Assembly: GCA_030654835.1 (NCBI GenBank)
Contig: JAURWS010000008.1
Span: 1-64,000, forward strand
Origin: Gammaproteobacteria bacterium
GTDB taxonomy: Bacteria > Pseudomonadota > Gammaproteobacteria > Pseudomonadales > Pseudohongiellaceae
Length of the DNA stretch: 64,000 nt
Direction: 5' to 3'
This document shows positions 17,668-27,422 of this stretch, one piece after another (within the stretch, counting starts at the first letter, position 1; every line of letters starts with the position of its first letter). A program made the translations under genes and the position numbers. The notes below the pieces were generated by a model. That model did not search any database. It was given only the letters and a program-made list of their open reading frames with translations, and had not been told where the DNA came from.

Positions 17668-17994
17668 TGTTCTGGTGTTCAGTAAGTTGCTGTTGGGCAG
17701 CTAGTCAGCCTGCTTGCCGCGGCGCTTCTATATCCGCCAATCCGGCGGCGCTTTTGTCAGGTTCATTACTGCACTTGTCCAACAGGACGAGGGCTTGTCG
17801 GATTCTGTGTCAGTGCCGCGCGACCTCCATATAACGTTTTCCGGTGGTGATGGCGGCAGGTTACATCTTCGCCTTACAATTAAGAAAGCGGGTGATTGAT
17901 CGTGAGCTCCTTGGTATGTGGCACAGATCACTCCAACGCTTGCCAATCGAAAAAATTTGACGGCCATTCGCGGCCAGACGGCTCAGACAAAAGC
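17668..17994 (+). other. 327-base intergenic region, no gene recognised
   Basis: This is the longest non-coding gap inside the polysaccharide locus. No conserved protein, tRNA or clear hairpin terminator is visible. AT-richer elements such as TATAAC (near 17829) and TACAAT (17875-17880) could serve as -10 boxes for the tviB-type gene at 17995, but neither has a convincing -35 at the right distance. It is the natural candidate for an internal promoter of the downstream run. Confidence 0.4.
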
Positions 17995-19278
17995 ATGAAC
18001 AGAAAAATAGCAATGGTAGGGCTTGGCTACGTGGGACTTCCCGTGGCCGTGGCATTTGGCAAAACACACCCAGTTGTGGGGTTTGATATCAAACTGGCCC
18101 GTATCGCCGAACTGCAGGCCGGGCGGGACAGTACCGGCGAGGTGACCTCCGACGAGTTGGCGCAGGCCGACATTCGGTATACCAGCCAGATTGATGACCT
18201 GAAATCATGTGATTTCTTCATCATTGCCGTGCCCACCCCGGTTGACACAGGCAACAAGCCGGACCTGTCACCCCTGATTGGCGCGTCTAGGTCGGTTGGA
18301 AAAGCCCTCAAACCCGGCGACATCGTAGTGTACGAATCCACGGTTTATCCCGGCGCCACAGAAGAGGACTGTATCCCCGTGCTCGAAGCCAGCTCAGGGC
18401 TCAAGTTTGGCACCGACTTCACGGTGGGCTACAGCCCCGAGCGTATCAATCCTGGTGACCGGGAACATACCTTCACGAAGATCAGGAAGATCGTTTCCGG
18501 GTCTGATGCGCGCACACTGGACGTGGTGGCCGAGGTTTACGGTTCGGTCGTCACCGCAGGTGTTCATCGGGCCAGTTGCATCAAGGTGGCCGAGGCTGCC
18601 AAGGTGATCGAAAACACGCAGCGCGACCTGAACATTGCCCTGATGAACGAGCTTTCCGTGGTGTTCAAGCGCATGGATATCGACACCCAGGAAGTGCTGG
18701 AAGCCGCCGGAAGTAAATGGAATTTTCTTCCCTTCCGCCCGGGTCTTGTGGGGGGGCACTGTATTGGCGTCGATCCTTACTACCTGACGCACAAGGCCGA
18801 GAAGCTCGGTTACATACCGCAGGTAATTCTGGCGGGCCGGCGGATCAACGACAACATGGGCCGCTTTGTGGCGCGTAATACCATCAAGCAGATGATTGCC
18901 CAAGGCATTGACGTGGCGCGTTCGCGTATTGGTGTACTCGGCATCACCTTCAAGGAAAACTGCCCCGACACGCGCAATTCCAAGGTGATGGACATCATTC
19001 GCGAGCTGCAGGATTATGGGGTGGAGGTGGTGGTATGCGATCCCCATGCCGACGCTGAAGAGGTTCACGAGGAGTACGACCTCCGCCTGGGGGAAGTCAG
19101 TGCCACTCAGCCCGTGGACGCCCTGATCATTGCGGTCGCGCACACGGAATACAAGGCGCTGACGCCGGGCGAACTGCGTGCCATGACCCGTGGCGACAAG
19201 CCGGTACTGATTGACGTCAAATGCATCCAACCCCGTCAAGCACTCGAATCTGCCGGCTTCAATGTCTGGCGCCTGTAA
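17995..19278 (+). CDS. UDP-N-acetylhexosamine 6-dehydrogenase (TviB/WbpO type)
   Basis: 427 residues of the UDP-glucose/GDP-mannose dehydrogenase superfamily. It has the NAD loop GLGYVGLPVAVAF (8-20), VVYESTVYPGATEED, GYSPERINPGD, the catalytic-Lys segment AEAAKVIENTQRDLNIALMNE, and the nucleophile Cys in GLVGGHCIGVDPYYLTHKA. These favour the TviB/WbpO subgroup over WbpA. The reaction is NAD-dependent double oxidation of UDP-GlcNAc (or UDP-GalNAc) to the uronic acid. The next three genes carry out the downstream steps of the Wlb/Wbp pathway to a UDP-2,3-diacetamido-hexuronic acid. The start at ATG 17995 matches the family; upstream in-frame starts add a polar leader. Confidence 0.9.
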   Translation: MNRKIAMVGLGYVGLPVAVAFGKTHPVVGFDIKLARIAELQAGRDSTGEVTSDELAQADIRYTSQIDDLKSCDFFIIAVPTPVDTGNKPDLSPLIGASRSVGKALKPGDIVVYESTVYPGATEEDCIPVLEASSGLKFGTDFTVGYSPERINPGDREHTFTKIRKIVSGSDARTLDVVAEVYGSVVTAGVHRASCIKVAEAAKVIENTQRDLNIALMNELSVVFKRMDIDTQEVLEAAGSKWNFLPFRPGLVGGHCIGVDPYYLTHKAEKLGYIPQVILAGRRINDNMGRFVARNTIKQMIAQGIDVARSRIGVLGITFKENCPDTRNSKVMDIIRELQDYGVEVVVCDPHADAEEVHEEYDLRLGEVSATQPVDALIIAVAHTEYKALTPGELRAMTRGDKPVLIDVKCIQPRQALESAGFNVWRL

Positions 19279-19289
19279 AGACCTGCCGT

Positions 19290-20345
19290 ATGAACAGCAA
19301 CATCACCGACCGCAAGATTCGCTTTGCCCTTGTCGGCTGCGGACGTATTTCGAAAAACCACTTTGACTCCATTGCCCAGCACGGCGACCGGGCCGAGCTG
19401 GTGGACATCTGCGACATTGACCCCAAGGCGCTCGACGCTGCCGTCAAAGCCACCGGTGCCAGGGGGCACGCCTCGCTGACAACCATGCTTGCGGCAACCA
19501 CGGCAGACTGCGTGATCGTGACCACGCCCAGCGGCCTGCATCCGAGGCAGGCAATAGAAATTGCGCAGAGCGGCCGGCATGTGTTGTCTGAAAAACCCAT
19601 GGCTACCAAGTGGGAAGACGGCGTGCGCATGGTTCGTGTCTGCGAAGAGGCTGGCGTTTATCTTTTTGTTGTCAAGCAAAACCGCCGCAATGCGACGCTC
19701 CAGTTGCTCAAGCAGGCAGTGGAGAAAAAGCGCTTCGGCCAGATCTACATGGTGACCCTGAATGTCTTCTGGCAGCGCCCGCAGGTCGGTTACTACGACC
19801 AGGCCAAATGGCGCGGTACCTGGGAAATGGATGGCGGCGCCTTCATGAACCAGGCCAGCCACTATGTGGACCTGCTGGAGTGGGTGGTAGGCCCCATCGA
19901 ATCGCTGCATGCCTACACCGCCACACTGGCCCGCGACATCGAGGCGGAAGACACAGGTGTGTTGAGCGTGAAATGGCGTAGCGGCGCCTTGGGCTCGGTC
20001 AATTGCACCATGCTGACCTACCCGAAAAACCTCGAAGGGTCCGTCACCATTTTGGGTGAAAAGGGCACGGTTCGTATTGGCGGTGTGGCCGTGAATGAAA
20101 TCAAGGAATGGCAGTTTGCCGATATTGACCCGGACGACGAGAAGATCAAAGAGGCCAGCTACACCACAACGTCTGTTTACGGTTTTGGACACCCGCTGTA
20201 TTACGACAATGTCATCAAGGTGCTGCGCGGCGAAGCCGAGCCCGATGTGGATGGACGCGAGGGCCTGAAGACGCTGGAGGTGCTGATGGCGACTTACCGT
20301 TCGGCCCGGGACGGCGTGCGCGTTGGTCTGCCCCTTGAGCTGTGA
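19290..20345 (+). CDS. wlbA: UDP-N-acetyl-hexosaminuronate 3-dehydrogenase (WlbA/WbpB type, Gfo/Idh/MocA)
   Basis: 351 residues. The Rossmann start [17 protein letters not shown] is followed by the EKP motif in [10 protein letters not shown] (Lys near residue 100) and the substrate segment [19 protein letters not shown] with the active-site Asn and His. This pattern matches WlbA/WbpB, which oxidises C3 of UDP-GlcNAcA using tightly bound NAD and regenerates it with 2-oxoglutarate. It follows the dehydrogenase by 11 bases and precedes the acetyltransferase and aminotransferase of the same pathway, in the Bordetella wlbABC order. The gene name rests on this context and on family match. Confidence 0.87.
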   Translation: MNSNITDRKIRFALVGCGRISKNHFDSIAQHGDRAELVDICDIDPKALDAAVKATGARGHASLTTMLAATTADCVIVTTPSGLHPRQAIEIAQSGRHVLSEKPMATKWEDGVRMVRVCEEAGVYLFVVKQNRRNATLQLLKQAVEKKRFGQIYMVTLNVFWQRPQVGYYDQAKWRGTWEMDGGAFMNQASHYVDLLEWVVGPIESLHAYTATLARDIEAEDTGVLSVKWRSGALGSVNCTMLTYPKNLEGSVTILGEKGTVRIGGVAVNEIKEWQFADIDPDDEKIKEASYTTTSVYGFGHPLYYDNVIKVLRGEAEPDVDGREGLKTLEVLMATYRSARDGVRVGLPLEL

Positions 20346-20373
20346 GCCCGCTTCCGGCCAGCTGGAAGGCAGC

Positions 20374-20952
20374 ATGAACTACACCGCGCATTCCACCGCC
20401 ATTGTCGACGATGGCGCACAAGTTGGTGCTGGCACCCGCATTTGGCATTGGGTTCACGTCAGTGGTCAGGCGCGCATCGGTGAACGTTGCTCGCTTGGGC
20501 AAAACGTTTACATTGGCAACGATGTGTGCATTGGCCACAACGTGAAGATCCAGAACAATGTTTCCGTCTACGATGCGGTGACCCTGGAGGATGACGTTTT
20601 CTGCGGCCCCAGCATGGTGTTTACCAACGTCTTTAACCCGCGCTCTGCGGTCACCCGCAAGGACGAATACCGGCGTACCCTGGTAAAACGTGGCGCGACC
20701 CTGGGGGCCAACTGCACCATTGTTTGTGGTGTCACCGTGGGCGAGTATGCATTTGTCGGCGCTGGGGCAGTGGTCAACAGAAACGTGCCGGCTTTTGCGC
20801 TCATGGTGGGTGTGCCGGCCCGGCAGATGGGATGGATGAGCCGTTTTGGCGAACGCCTGGACTTGCCACTGACAGGCAATGCCACCACCACATGCATTCA
20901 TACCGGCGAGCGTTACCAGCTGGTTGACGGTGTGTGCGCTCTTGCCACCTGA
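20374..20952 (+). CDS. wlbB: UDP-3-amino-hexuronate N-acetyltransferase (WlbB/WbpD type)
   Basis: 192 residues, a left-handed beta-helix acyltransferase with hexapeptide repeats ([24 protein letters not shown]). The strongly conserved WlbB/WbpD block [18 protein letters not shown] is present at about 87-104, followed by the active-site loop. It acetylates the 3-amino group of UDP-GlcNAc3NA with acetyl-CoA. ATG 20374 is used because family similarity begins at [11 protein letters not shown]; an earlier start at 20323 overlaps the previous gene. The short C-terminal extension after [10 protein letters not shown] is usual for this family. Confidence 0.9.
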   Translation: MNYTAHSTAIVDDGAQVGAGTRIWHWVHVSGQARIGERCSLGQNVYIGNDVCIGHNVKIQNNVSVYDAVTLEDDVFCGPSMVFTNVFNPRSAVTRKDEYRRTLVKRGATLGANCTIVCGVTVGEYAFVGAGAVVNRNVPAFALMVGVPARQMGWMSRFGERLDLPLTGNATTTCIHTGERYQLVDGVCALAT

Positions 20953-20974
20953 CCCGCTTTTGAAGGAGCCAGAA

Positions 20975-22132
20975 ATGAACGCTTTGCTTAAAGAACAACC
21001 CGCCTTGCCCAAGATCGAATTCATCGACCTCAAGGCCCAGTACCGCGCGCTGAAATCGGACATCGACGCCCGCATCCATAAAGTGCTGGACCATGGCCAG
21101 TACATCATGGGCCCCGAGGTGGCAGAGTTGGAGCAAAAACTCGCAGCCTACACCGGCAGCAAGCACTGCATCACCTGTTCGTCAGGCACGGAAGCCCTGC
21201 TGATGTCATTGATGGCGCTGGGCATAGGCCCTGGCGACGAAGTCATCACCACGCCCTTCACCTTTGCCGCTACGGCCGAGATGATTGTGCTGGCCGGCGC
21301 CACTCCCGTGTTTGTGGACATCGAGCGCGATACCTGCCTGATTGACGTTTCCAGAATCGAAGCCAAAATCACGCCGCGTACCAAAGCCATCATGCCAGTT
21401 TCGCTGTATGGCCAGGTGTGTGACATGGACGCCATCAACGCACTGGCCGCACGGCACGGCAATATTTCAGTGATTGAGGACGCGGCGCAGAGCTTTGGCG
21501 CCAGCTACAGCGGTGATACCGGCGTCAAAAGAAAGAGCTGCAATCTGTCAACCATCGGTTGCACCAGTTTTTTTCCCAGCAAACCGTTGGGTTGTTATGG
21601 CGACGGCGGCGCGATCTTCACCAATGACGATGCGCTGGCCAAGGCAATGCGCGAGATCCGTGTACACGGCCAGGAGCGCCGTTATTACCATACACGTGTT
21701 GGCGTCGGTGGTCGCATGGACACGATTCAGTGCGCCGTCGTGCTGGCCAAGCTGGAACGCTTCGATTGGGAAATCGAGCGTCGCCTGGCACTCGGAGAGG
21801 CCTATCGCAAGCTGATCACGGAGGCCGGGTTGCCGGTCCAGTTGATCACGGTCCGGCCCGACCGTGATTGTGTGTGGGCCCAATTCACCGTGATCGTCGA
21901 CAACCGTGAGGCGCTGCAAAAGCACCTGCAGGCCCAGGGCGTGCCAACTGCGGTGCATTACCCGATATCACTGAATCGCCAGCCAGCCTACCGTAATGAT
22001 GCGTCGGCGGGAGAAACCGTCAACAGCCACTGGGCTGGCGAGCGTGTGATGAGTCTGCCGTTGAGTCCCGACCTTGATCTCGCAACGCAGCAGCGCGTCG
22101 TTTCCGCAATTATGCGTATGACCAATAAATAG
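20975..22132 (+). CDS. wlbC: UDP-3-keto-hexuronate 3-aminotransferase (WlbC/WbpE type, DegT family)
   Basis: 385 residues, PLP fold I. The signature starts with IEFIDLKAQY (14-23) and HGQYIMGPEV, with CSSGTEALLMSL in the cofactor-phosphate region, EDAAQSFGASY with the PLP-ring Asp, and the Schiff-base Lys203 in FFPSKPLGCYGDGG. It transfers the Glu amino group to C3 of the keto sugar made by WlbA. A strong AAGGAG site precedes ATG 20975. With the three genes before it, it completes a route to UDP-GlcNAc3NAcA; no WbpI/WlbD-type 2-epimerase follows. Confidence 0.9.
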   Translation: MNALLKEQPALPKIEFIDLKAQYRALKSDIDARIHKVLDHGQYIMGPEVAELEQKLAAYTGSKHCITCSSGTEALLMSLMALGIGPGDEVITTPFTFAATAEMIVLAGATPVFVDIERDTCLIDVSRIEAKITPRTKAIMPVSLYGQVCDMDAINALAARHGNISVIEDAAQSFGASYSGDTGVKRKSCNLSTIGCTSFFPSKPLGCYGDGGAIFTNDDALAKAMREIRVHGQERRYYHTRVGVGGRMDTIQCAVVLAKLERFDWEIERRLALGEAYRKLITEAGLPVQLITVRPDRDCVWAQFTVIVDNREALQKHLQAQGVPTAVHYPISLNRQPAYRNDASAGETVNSHWAGERVMSLPLSPDLDLATQQRVVSAIMRMTNK

Positions 22133-22176
22133 TATTCAAGTATCGAAATTTCTTTTTATCGGTGGAGCCGATTTTA

Positions 22177-22563
22177 ATGAAGGCCACGTTCGTATCCCGA
22201 CTTCAAAAATTGGCTGGTTTCCAGAAGGAAATCCAGTTCGAAGTACTGCGCCGTTTGCGTCGGGCTCCTCAGATCATTCAGCGCTCTATGGCCAAGGATG
22301 TGGGCGGTGGTCTTGGTGACATCAATCTCTGTTTGCAAACCCTGGTGGAAAAGAGCTTGGTCGAGATGCAGAACGTCAGCAGGAACACGTTGCGCTATGT
22401 CAATTTGCCTATCCCGGCCGGGGCGGTTGAGCGGGAGAAGCTGAATGCAGAGTTTTTGAGGCAAAAAGTAGTGCAGTATGAAACGCTCCGAGTCGAGATC
22501 GGGGTATGTAAGTCTGAACGTGAGATTCAGGCGTGCTCTCAGAAAGGGCGTCGGATCTCATGA
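22177..22563 (+). CDS. MarR-like EPS-associated transcriptional regulator
   Basis: 128 residues. The N-terminal 75 residues fit a winged helix: FEVLRRLRRAPQIIQRSMAKD, then GGGLGDINLCLQTLVEKSLVEM as the recognition helix and a short wing. The C-terminus, AEFLRQKVVQYETLRVEI, is a probable coiled coil. This layout matches the small EPS-associated MarR-family regulators found inside exopolysaccharide loci. ATG 22177 has a GGTGGAG ribosome-binding site (22161-22167); a GTG at 22162 is the alternative. Its TGA overlaps the galE ATG, so the two are co-translated. It probably controls this locus, but its operator was not identified. Confidence 0.68.
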   Translation: MKATFVSRLQKLAGFQKEIQFEVLRRLRRAPQIIQRSMAKDVGGGLGDINLCLQTLVEKSLVEMQNVSRNTLRYVNLPIPAGAVEREKLNAEFLRQKVVQYETLRVEIGVCKSEREIQACSQKGRRIS

Positions 22564-23564
22564 AGGTTCTCCTTACAGGGGGGACTGGCTACATCGGCAG
22601 CCATACAGCTGTCGTGTTATCGCAGTTGGGTCATGAAGTAGTTCTGTACGACAACCTGTCAAATAGCCGTGACGCCGTGCTGAAGACGCTTGCCAAGATC
22701 ACAGGGCGGCACTTTCCCCTGGTAAGGGGCGATGTGCGCGACACCGAGTTGCTGAGGAATGCGCTCGCATCTTATGGCATTGATACAGTCATTCACTTTG
22801 CGGGACTGAAGGCGGTTGGCGAGTCTGTCGTAAAGCCTATCGACTACTACGCCAACAACGTACAGGGCACGATCAGCCTGCTTCAGGCTATGCAGGCGCA
22901 GCAAGTCAAGACGCTGGTTTTCAGCAGCAGTGCGACCGTGTATGGTCAACCCCAGTACCTCCCTCTAGATGAAAACCATCCAACCGGCGCTACCAACCCC
23001 TATGGCCGTAGCAAGCTTCATATTGAAGAAATGTTGAGTGATGCCGCATCGTCAGATGCTGATTGGCGGATTGCAAGTCTGCGTTATTTCAATCCGGTTG
23101 GGGCGCATGAAAGTGGTCTTATTGGCGAGAATCCCAATGGGGCGCCAAGTAATCTGATGCCCTACATTGCCCAAGTTGCCGCAGGGCAACGCTCGGAATT
23201 GAGGATCTTCGGTAATGATTACCCTACTCCTGATGGGACCGGCGTCAGGGACTACATCCACGTCATGGACTTGGCCGAGGGGCATGCGGCTGCACTTAAG
23301 TTCCTGAATCAAGCTAGCGGCTGGCATGCCATCAATCTCGGAACGGGTAAAGGGTGCAGCGTGCTTGAGATGGTGTGTGCCTTTAAAAAAGCTTCCAACC
23401 GCCAAGTGCCTTACAGAGTGGATACACGCCGTATCGGCGATGTAGCGGCATGTTATGCCAACCCAACGAAGGCGGCTGAACTATTGAACTGGAAAGCCAA
23501 ACGTACTGTGGATGAGATGTGTGCCAGCACATGGCAGTTCCAGCAGACAGTCGAAATTGAATAA
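22560..23564 (+). CDS. galE: UDP-glucose 4-epimerase (GalE)
   Basis: 334 residues, full length for GalE. NAD loop TGGTGYIGSHTAVVL (6-20), FAGLKAVGES (about 83-92), the catalytic SSSATVYG and NPYGRSKLHIEE (Tyr-x3-Lys), and the substrate segment RYFNPVGAHESGLIGE are all present. It interconverts UDP-Glc and UDP-Gal, or the N-acetyl forms if the binding pocket allows. The start ATG overlaps the stop of the regulator gene. The region is clearly more A/T-rich than the flanks, pointing to a different origin from rmlBD. Confidence 0.93.
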   Translation: MKVLLTGGTGYIGSHTAVVLSQLGHEVVLYDNLSNSRDAVLKTLAKITGRHFPLVRGDVRDTELLRNALASYGIDTVIHFAGLKAVGESVVKPIDYYANNVQGTISLLQAMQAQQVKTLVFSSSATVYGQPQYLPLDENHPTGATNPYGRSKLHIEEMLSDAASSDADWRIASLRYFNPVGAHESGLIGENPNGAPSNLMPYIAQVAAGQRSELRIFGNDYPTPDGTGVRDYIHVMDLAEGHAAALKFLNQASGWHAINLGTGKGCSVLEMVCAFKKASNRQVPYRVDTRRIGDVAACYANPTKAAELLNWKAKRTVDEMCASTWQFQQTVEIE

Positions 23565-23580
23565 TGGCTTAAGTTCCCAC

Positions 23581-25353
23581 GTGGAAATTTTCTCTCTCTT
23601 TGCGCGCCTCTGGCGCCACATCGCACCAAGACGTCGCAAGCAGTTAATTCTGCTTGTTATCGTGATGGTCGTTACCTCTTTTGCCGAAGTTGCAAGTATT
23701 GGTGCTGTGTTGCCGTTTTTGGGGGTATTGATGGCGCCAGAAGTTGTCTTCCGGCACCCGTCTGCGCAACCAATCGTGTTGATGCTGGGAGTGACCGAGC
23801 CTGCTCAGTTATTACGGCCGTTAACAATCCTCTTCATCCTGATGGCGCTCTTCTCCGCAACGATGCGGGTGATTTTGCTGTGGGCACAAACGCATTTTGG
23901 CTTCGCCATCGGAGCAGACTTTGGTATTGAAATTTATAGAAAAACGCTTTACCAACCCTATTCTGTGCATGTGGCGCGAAATAGCAGCGAAGTTATTGCA
24001 GGCATCTCGATAAAAGTTCATTCAGTTGTAGGGGCGGCTTTGCTGCCACTGTTAACTATTATGAGTTCGGGAATGATATTGACCGCAATTTTGCTTGCCC
24101 TTGTTGCCATAGACCCTCTTGTAGCGATGGCGGCTTTAGGTGGCATAGGCGTCCCCTATGGCCTGATCGTTATTGCTACAAAAAAACGTGTTGCGCACAA
24201 CGGGGAGCGCATTAGCCTTGCTTCTAATCAAGTCATTAAAACCTTGCAGGAAGGTCTCGGCGGTATTCGGGATGTGCTGATAGATGGCAGTCAAGCCACC
24301 TATTGCAAAATCTACCGCGACGCAGACCTTTCTCTTCGCCGCTCGCAGGCTAGCATCCAGATTATTGGGGGAGCACCCCGTTTCCTCATTGAGTTTCTGG
24401 GGATGGCCTTGATTGCGGTCCTGGCATATGGTTTGTCTGGGCGTGAAGGAGGAATCGGCAGCGCGATCCCCGTCTTGGGGGCACTGGCTGCCGGTGCCCA
24501 GCGCTTGTTGCCGGTCTTGCAACAACTCTATAACAGCTGGGTCGGGATACGGGGAGGTCAAGCGTCGTTGCGAGATGTACTTGATCTTCTTGATCAGCCT
24601 ATGCCTGATTACGCAGACGCTCCCTTGCCTGACCCCATGCCTTTCAACTCATCAATACGGCTGAGCGAAATTGGTTTTCGCTATTCCTCAATTGCTCCAT
24701 GGGTTCTTCAAGAAGTAGATTTGGTTATCCCAAAGGGTGGTCGGATCGGCTTCATTGGCGCTACTGGAAGCGGCAAGAGCACGCTACTTGATATTCTCAT
24801 GGGGTTGTTGCAACCGACACAAGGGACTCTTGCCATCGACGGCATTTCAGTTGAGGGACATGACTGCCGCGCCTGGCAAGCGCACATCGCTCATGTGCCA
24901 CAAGCTATTTTCCTCGCGGATGCAACGATTGCCGAAAATATTGCTTTCGGGGTCGCCCCGGAAAAAATCGACATTAACCGGGTCAAGCGTGCGGCCAGCG
25001 AAGCACAGATAGCCGCAACTATCGACTCATGGGAGAATAAATACAATACCAGTGTAGGCGAGCGCGGTGTTCGGTTGTCAGGTGGACAGCGCCAACGAAT
25101 TGGTATTGCTCGCGCTCTATATAAACAGGCGGACGTCATTGTTTTTGATGAGGCAACGAGTGCGTTGGACAGTGACACGGAGAAAGCAGTTATGCAGGCA
25201 ATCGATCATATTGAAAGGAATATCACAATCCTCATCGTGGCGCACAGGCTGACGACTTTGAAGAATTGCGACCTCATTGTTAAATTGGCAGGAGGCAGGA
25301 TTGTCCATACCGGAAGCTACGCAGAAATGATCCAAGCCGAAGGAATGCACTAG
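23581..25353 (+). CDS. ABC transporter / PglK-like lipid-linked oligosaccharide flippase
   Basis: About 590 residues. Residues 1-320 form an exporter-type six-helix membrane domain. The ATPase domain follows: Walker A GATGSGKST, signature LSGGQRQRIGIARALY, Walker B VIVFDEATSALD and an H-loop in VAHRLTTL. The length and single-chain half-transporter design resemble PglK, which flips undecaprenyl-linked oligosaccharides across the inner membrane. This would be the flippase for glycans made in this locus, since no Wzx is seen. The start is uncertain: GTG 23581 is chosen; TTG 23557 (overlapping the galE stop) and ATG 23512 are alternatives. A lipid A exporter (MsbA) is the main other reading. Confidence 0.83.
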   Translation: MEIFSLFARLWRHIAPRRRKQLILLVIVMVVTSFAEVASIGAVLPFLGVLMAPEVVFRHPSAQPIVLMLGVTEPAQLLRPLTILFILMALFSATMRVILLWAQTHFGFAIGADFGIEIYRKTLYQPYSVHVARNSSEVIAGISIKVHSVVGAALLPLLTIMSSGMILTAILLALVAIDPLVAMAALGGIGVPYGLIVIATKKRVAHNGERISLASNQVIKTLQEGLGGIRDVLIDGSQATYCKIYRDADLSLRRSQASIQIIGGAPRFLIEFLGMALIAVLAYGLSGREGGIGSAIPVLGALAAGAQRLLPVLQQLYNSWVGIRGGQASLRDVLDLLDQPMPDYADAPLPDPMPFNSSIRLSEIGFRYSSIAPWVLQEVDLVIPKGGRIGFIGATGSGKSTLLDILMGLLQPTQGTLAIDGISVEGHDCRAWQAHIAHVPQAIFLADATIAENIAFGVAPEKIDINRVKRAASEAQIAATIDSWENKYNTSVGERGVRLSGGQRQRIGIARALYKQADVIVFDEATSALDSDTEKAVMQAIDHIERNITILIVAHRLTTLKNCDLIVKLAGGRIVHTGSYAEMIQAEGMH

Positions 25354-25356
25354 CTT

Positions 25357-26352
25357 ATGGCTATTTTAGTTACCGGAGCAGATGGTTTTATCGGCTCGCA
25401 TTTGACCGAGGCCCTCGTTCGCGCCGGGCATGATGTTCGTGCCTTCACACTGTATAACTCATTCAATTCTTGGGGTTGGCTGGATCAATGCGCCCCTGAT
25501 GTGAAGGGGAAGTTTGAGGTGTTCTCTGGCGACATTCGGGACCCCAACGGTGTGCGTACGGCGATGAAAGGTTGCGACGCTGTCCTCCACCTCGCCGCGC
25601 TGATCGCAATTCCTTATTCTTACCATTCCCCCGATACCTATGTTGACACCAATATCAAAGGCACTCTGAATATCGTTCAGGCCGCGCGCGATCTTGGCGT
25701 ATCTAAAGTAATACACACGTCCACCAGCGAGGTGTATGGTACGGCGCGTTTCGTTCCTATCACCGAGAATCATCCATTGCAAGGGCAATCGCCATACTCG
25801 GCAAGTAAGATTGGTGCCGATCAGATCGCTCTGTCGTTTTATGCGTCTTTCGGGACGCCGATTCATGTTCTTCGGCCTTTCAACACCTATGGACCGCGCC
25901 AGTCCGCGCGTGCTGTGATTCCCACTATCATCACGCAGATCGCCAACGGCCAAAGAACAATTAAATTGGGTGCGGTGCACCCAACTCGTGACTTCAACTA
26001 CGTGGCCGACACAGTTGGTGGTTTCATGGCGGCCCTGGATTCGCCGCGAGGTCTGGGCGAAGTGATCAATATCGGCAGCAACTTCGAGGTCTCCATTGGG
26101 GATACGGCCCGAACCATCGCCAAACTCATGGGCGCGGACATTCAGATAGTGACCGACGAGGTTCGCCTCCGCCCCGAGAATAGTGAGGTGGAGCGCCTGT
26201 GGGCGGATAATGCCAAGGCGCTCGACATGCTTGGTTGGCGCCCTGCATATGCAGGGCTGGAAGGTTTTCATCGTGGCTTGGTTGAAACCATTACATGGTT
26301 CAGCGAGCCGCAAAATCTGCGTCAGTACAAAGCCGGTATCAACAATATATGA
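25357..26352 (+). CDS. legB: NAD-dependent sugar-nucleotide 4,6-dehydratase (LegB)
   Basis: 331 residues, extended SDR. It has [15 protein letters not shown] (6-20), the LegB-typical [22 protein letters not shown] (in the 80-100 region), STSEVYGTA with the catalytic Thr/Glu, and [15 protein letters not shown] (Tyr-x3-Lys). This set matches LegB, which turns a GDP- or UDP-GlcNAc into the 4-keto-6-deoxy sugar, the first committed step to legionaminic-type nonulosonates. The gene follows the flippase by three bases and overlaps the synthase gene as ATGA. The PtmE-like guanylyltransferase nearby favours GDP-GlcNAc as substrate. Confidence 0.9.
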   Translation: MAILVTGADGFIGSHLTEALVRAGHDVRAFTLYNSFNSWGWLDQCAPDVKGKFEVFSGDIRDPNGVRTAMKGCDAVLHLAALIAIPYSYHSPDTYVDTNIKGTLNIVQAARDLGVSKVIHTSTSEVYGTARFVPITENHPLQGQSPYSASKIGADQIALSFYASFGTPIHVLRPFNTYGPRQSARAVIPTIITQIANGQRTIKLGAVHPTRDFNYVADTVGGFMAALDSPRGLGEVINIGSNFEVSIGDTARTIAKLMGADIQIVTDEVRLRPENSEVERLWADNAKALDMLGWRPAYAGLEGFHRGLVETITWFSEPQNLRQYKAGINNI

Positions 26353-27422
26353 ATGGCGTGACAGATTTGCACATGCGTGAAATAAACATCTGCGGGCGGC
26401 GGGTTGGGCCTGCTCATCCGCCGTTGGTGGTGGCTGAAATTGGCATCAACCATAACGGTAGCCTCGAGCTGGCGCGCACCTTTGTGGATGCTGCTGCAGA
26501 GGCGGGCGTTGAAGTGGTTAAACACCAGACGCATGTGGTGAGCGATGAAATGAGTGGCGCGGCGCGGCATGTCATTCCGGGCAATGCAGAGGAGTCCATC
26601 TACGACATCATGGCTCGCTGTGCGCTGTCCGAAGAAGATGAGATCGCTCTCAAGGAATACGTTGAGTCGCGCGGCATGATTTTCATCAGCACGCCGTTCT
26701 CGCGTGCCGCCGCAGATCGCCTCGAACGCATGGATGTCGGCGCCTACAAGATTGGCTCAGGCGAGTGCAACAACTATCCTCTGCTCGAGCATATCGCTGC
26801 CTTCGGTAAGCCTATCATCCTCAGTACAGGCATGAACGGCATTGACAGCGTGGCTAAATCAGTGGAGATCTTCGAGCGGAATGGAGTGCCGTATGCGCTG
26901 CTGCACACTACCAACCTGTACCCCACGCCGCCACATCTGGTCAGACTTGGCGCCATGGTCCAGTTGGCCGAAGCATTTCCGCGCGCGGTGGTTGGATTAT
27001 CTGATCACACCACCAACAACCTCGCCTGTTTTGGCGCGGTGGCGTTGGGTGCTTCCATTCTTGAGCGCCACTTTACCGACACGATGAATCGCGAAGGTCC
27101 GGACATCGTTTGCTCGATGGACGTGCAGCGCTGCCGCGAGCTGATCGACGGCAGCCGTATTCTGCACCAGGAAATCGGTGGCACGAAGGGACCGCTACCC
27201 GAAGAGCGGGTCACCATGGATTTTGCATTTGCGACCGTGGTGACCATCGCGGACGTGCGAGCTGGCGACGTCTTCACCAAGGCGAACCTCTGGGTCAAAC
27301 GACCCGGTACAGGCGGAATTTCTGCCGAACGCTACAAAGAACTGCTCGGCAAAAAAGCGGTGCGCGATCTGCCGATGGATACACACCTGCAGGTGGAGGA
27401 CGTGGCTCAGCCCGGCGGTTGA
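26349..27422 (+). CDS. legI: Nonulosonic acid synthase, NeuB/LegI family
   Basis: About 357 residues. The TIM-barrel start has [11 protein letters not shown], then EVVKHQTH, the [15 protein letters not shown] segment, [27 protein letters not shown] and GLSDHT. The C-terminal 60 residues form an antifreeze-like SAF domain ([23 protein letters not shown]). It condenses phosphoenolpyruvate with a 6-deoxy N-acyl hexosamine to give a nine-carbon 2-keto acid. Start ATG 26349 overlaps the legB stop; ATG 26373 (MREINICG) fits family alignments equally well. A second, PseI-type synthase lies at 37059, and the two differ clearly in sequence. Confidence 0.87.
   Translation: MNGVTDLHMREINICGRRVGPAHPPLVVAEIGINHNGSLELARTFVDAAAEAGVEVVKHQTHVVSDEMSGAARHVIPGNAEESIYDIMARCALSEEDEIALKEYVESRGMIFISTPFSRAAADRLERMDVGAYKIGSGECNNYPLLEHIAAFGKPIILSTGMNGIDSVAKSVEIFERNGVPYALLHTTNLYPTPPHLVRLGAMVQLAEAFPRAVVGLSDHTTNNLACFGAVALGASILERHFTDTMNREGPDIVCSMDVQRCRELIDGSRILHQEIGGTKGPLPEERVTMDFAFATVVTIADVRAGDVFTKANLWVKRPGTGGISAERYKELLGKKAVRDLPMDTHLQVEDVAQPGG

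Noticed and set aside
20975-22132. WlbC as the LegC aminotransferase for the leg branch
   Set aside because: It has WlbC/WbpE motifs and is coupled to WlbA/WlbB; nothing links it to the LegB product.
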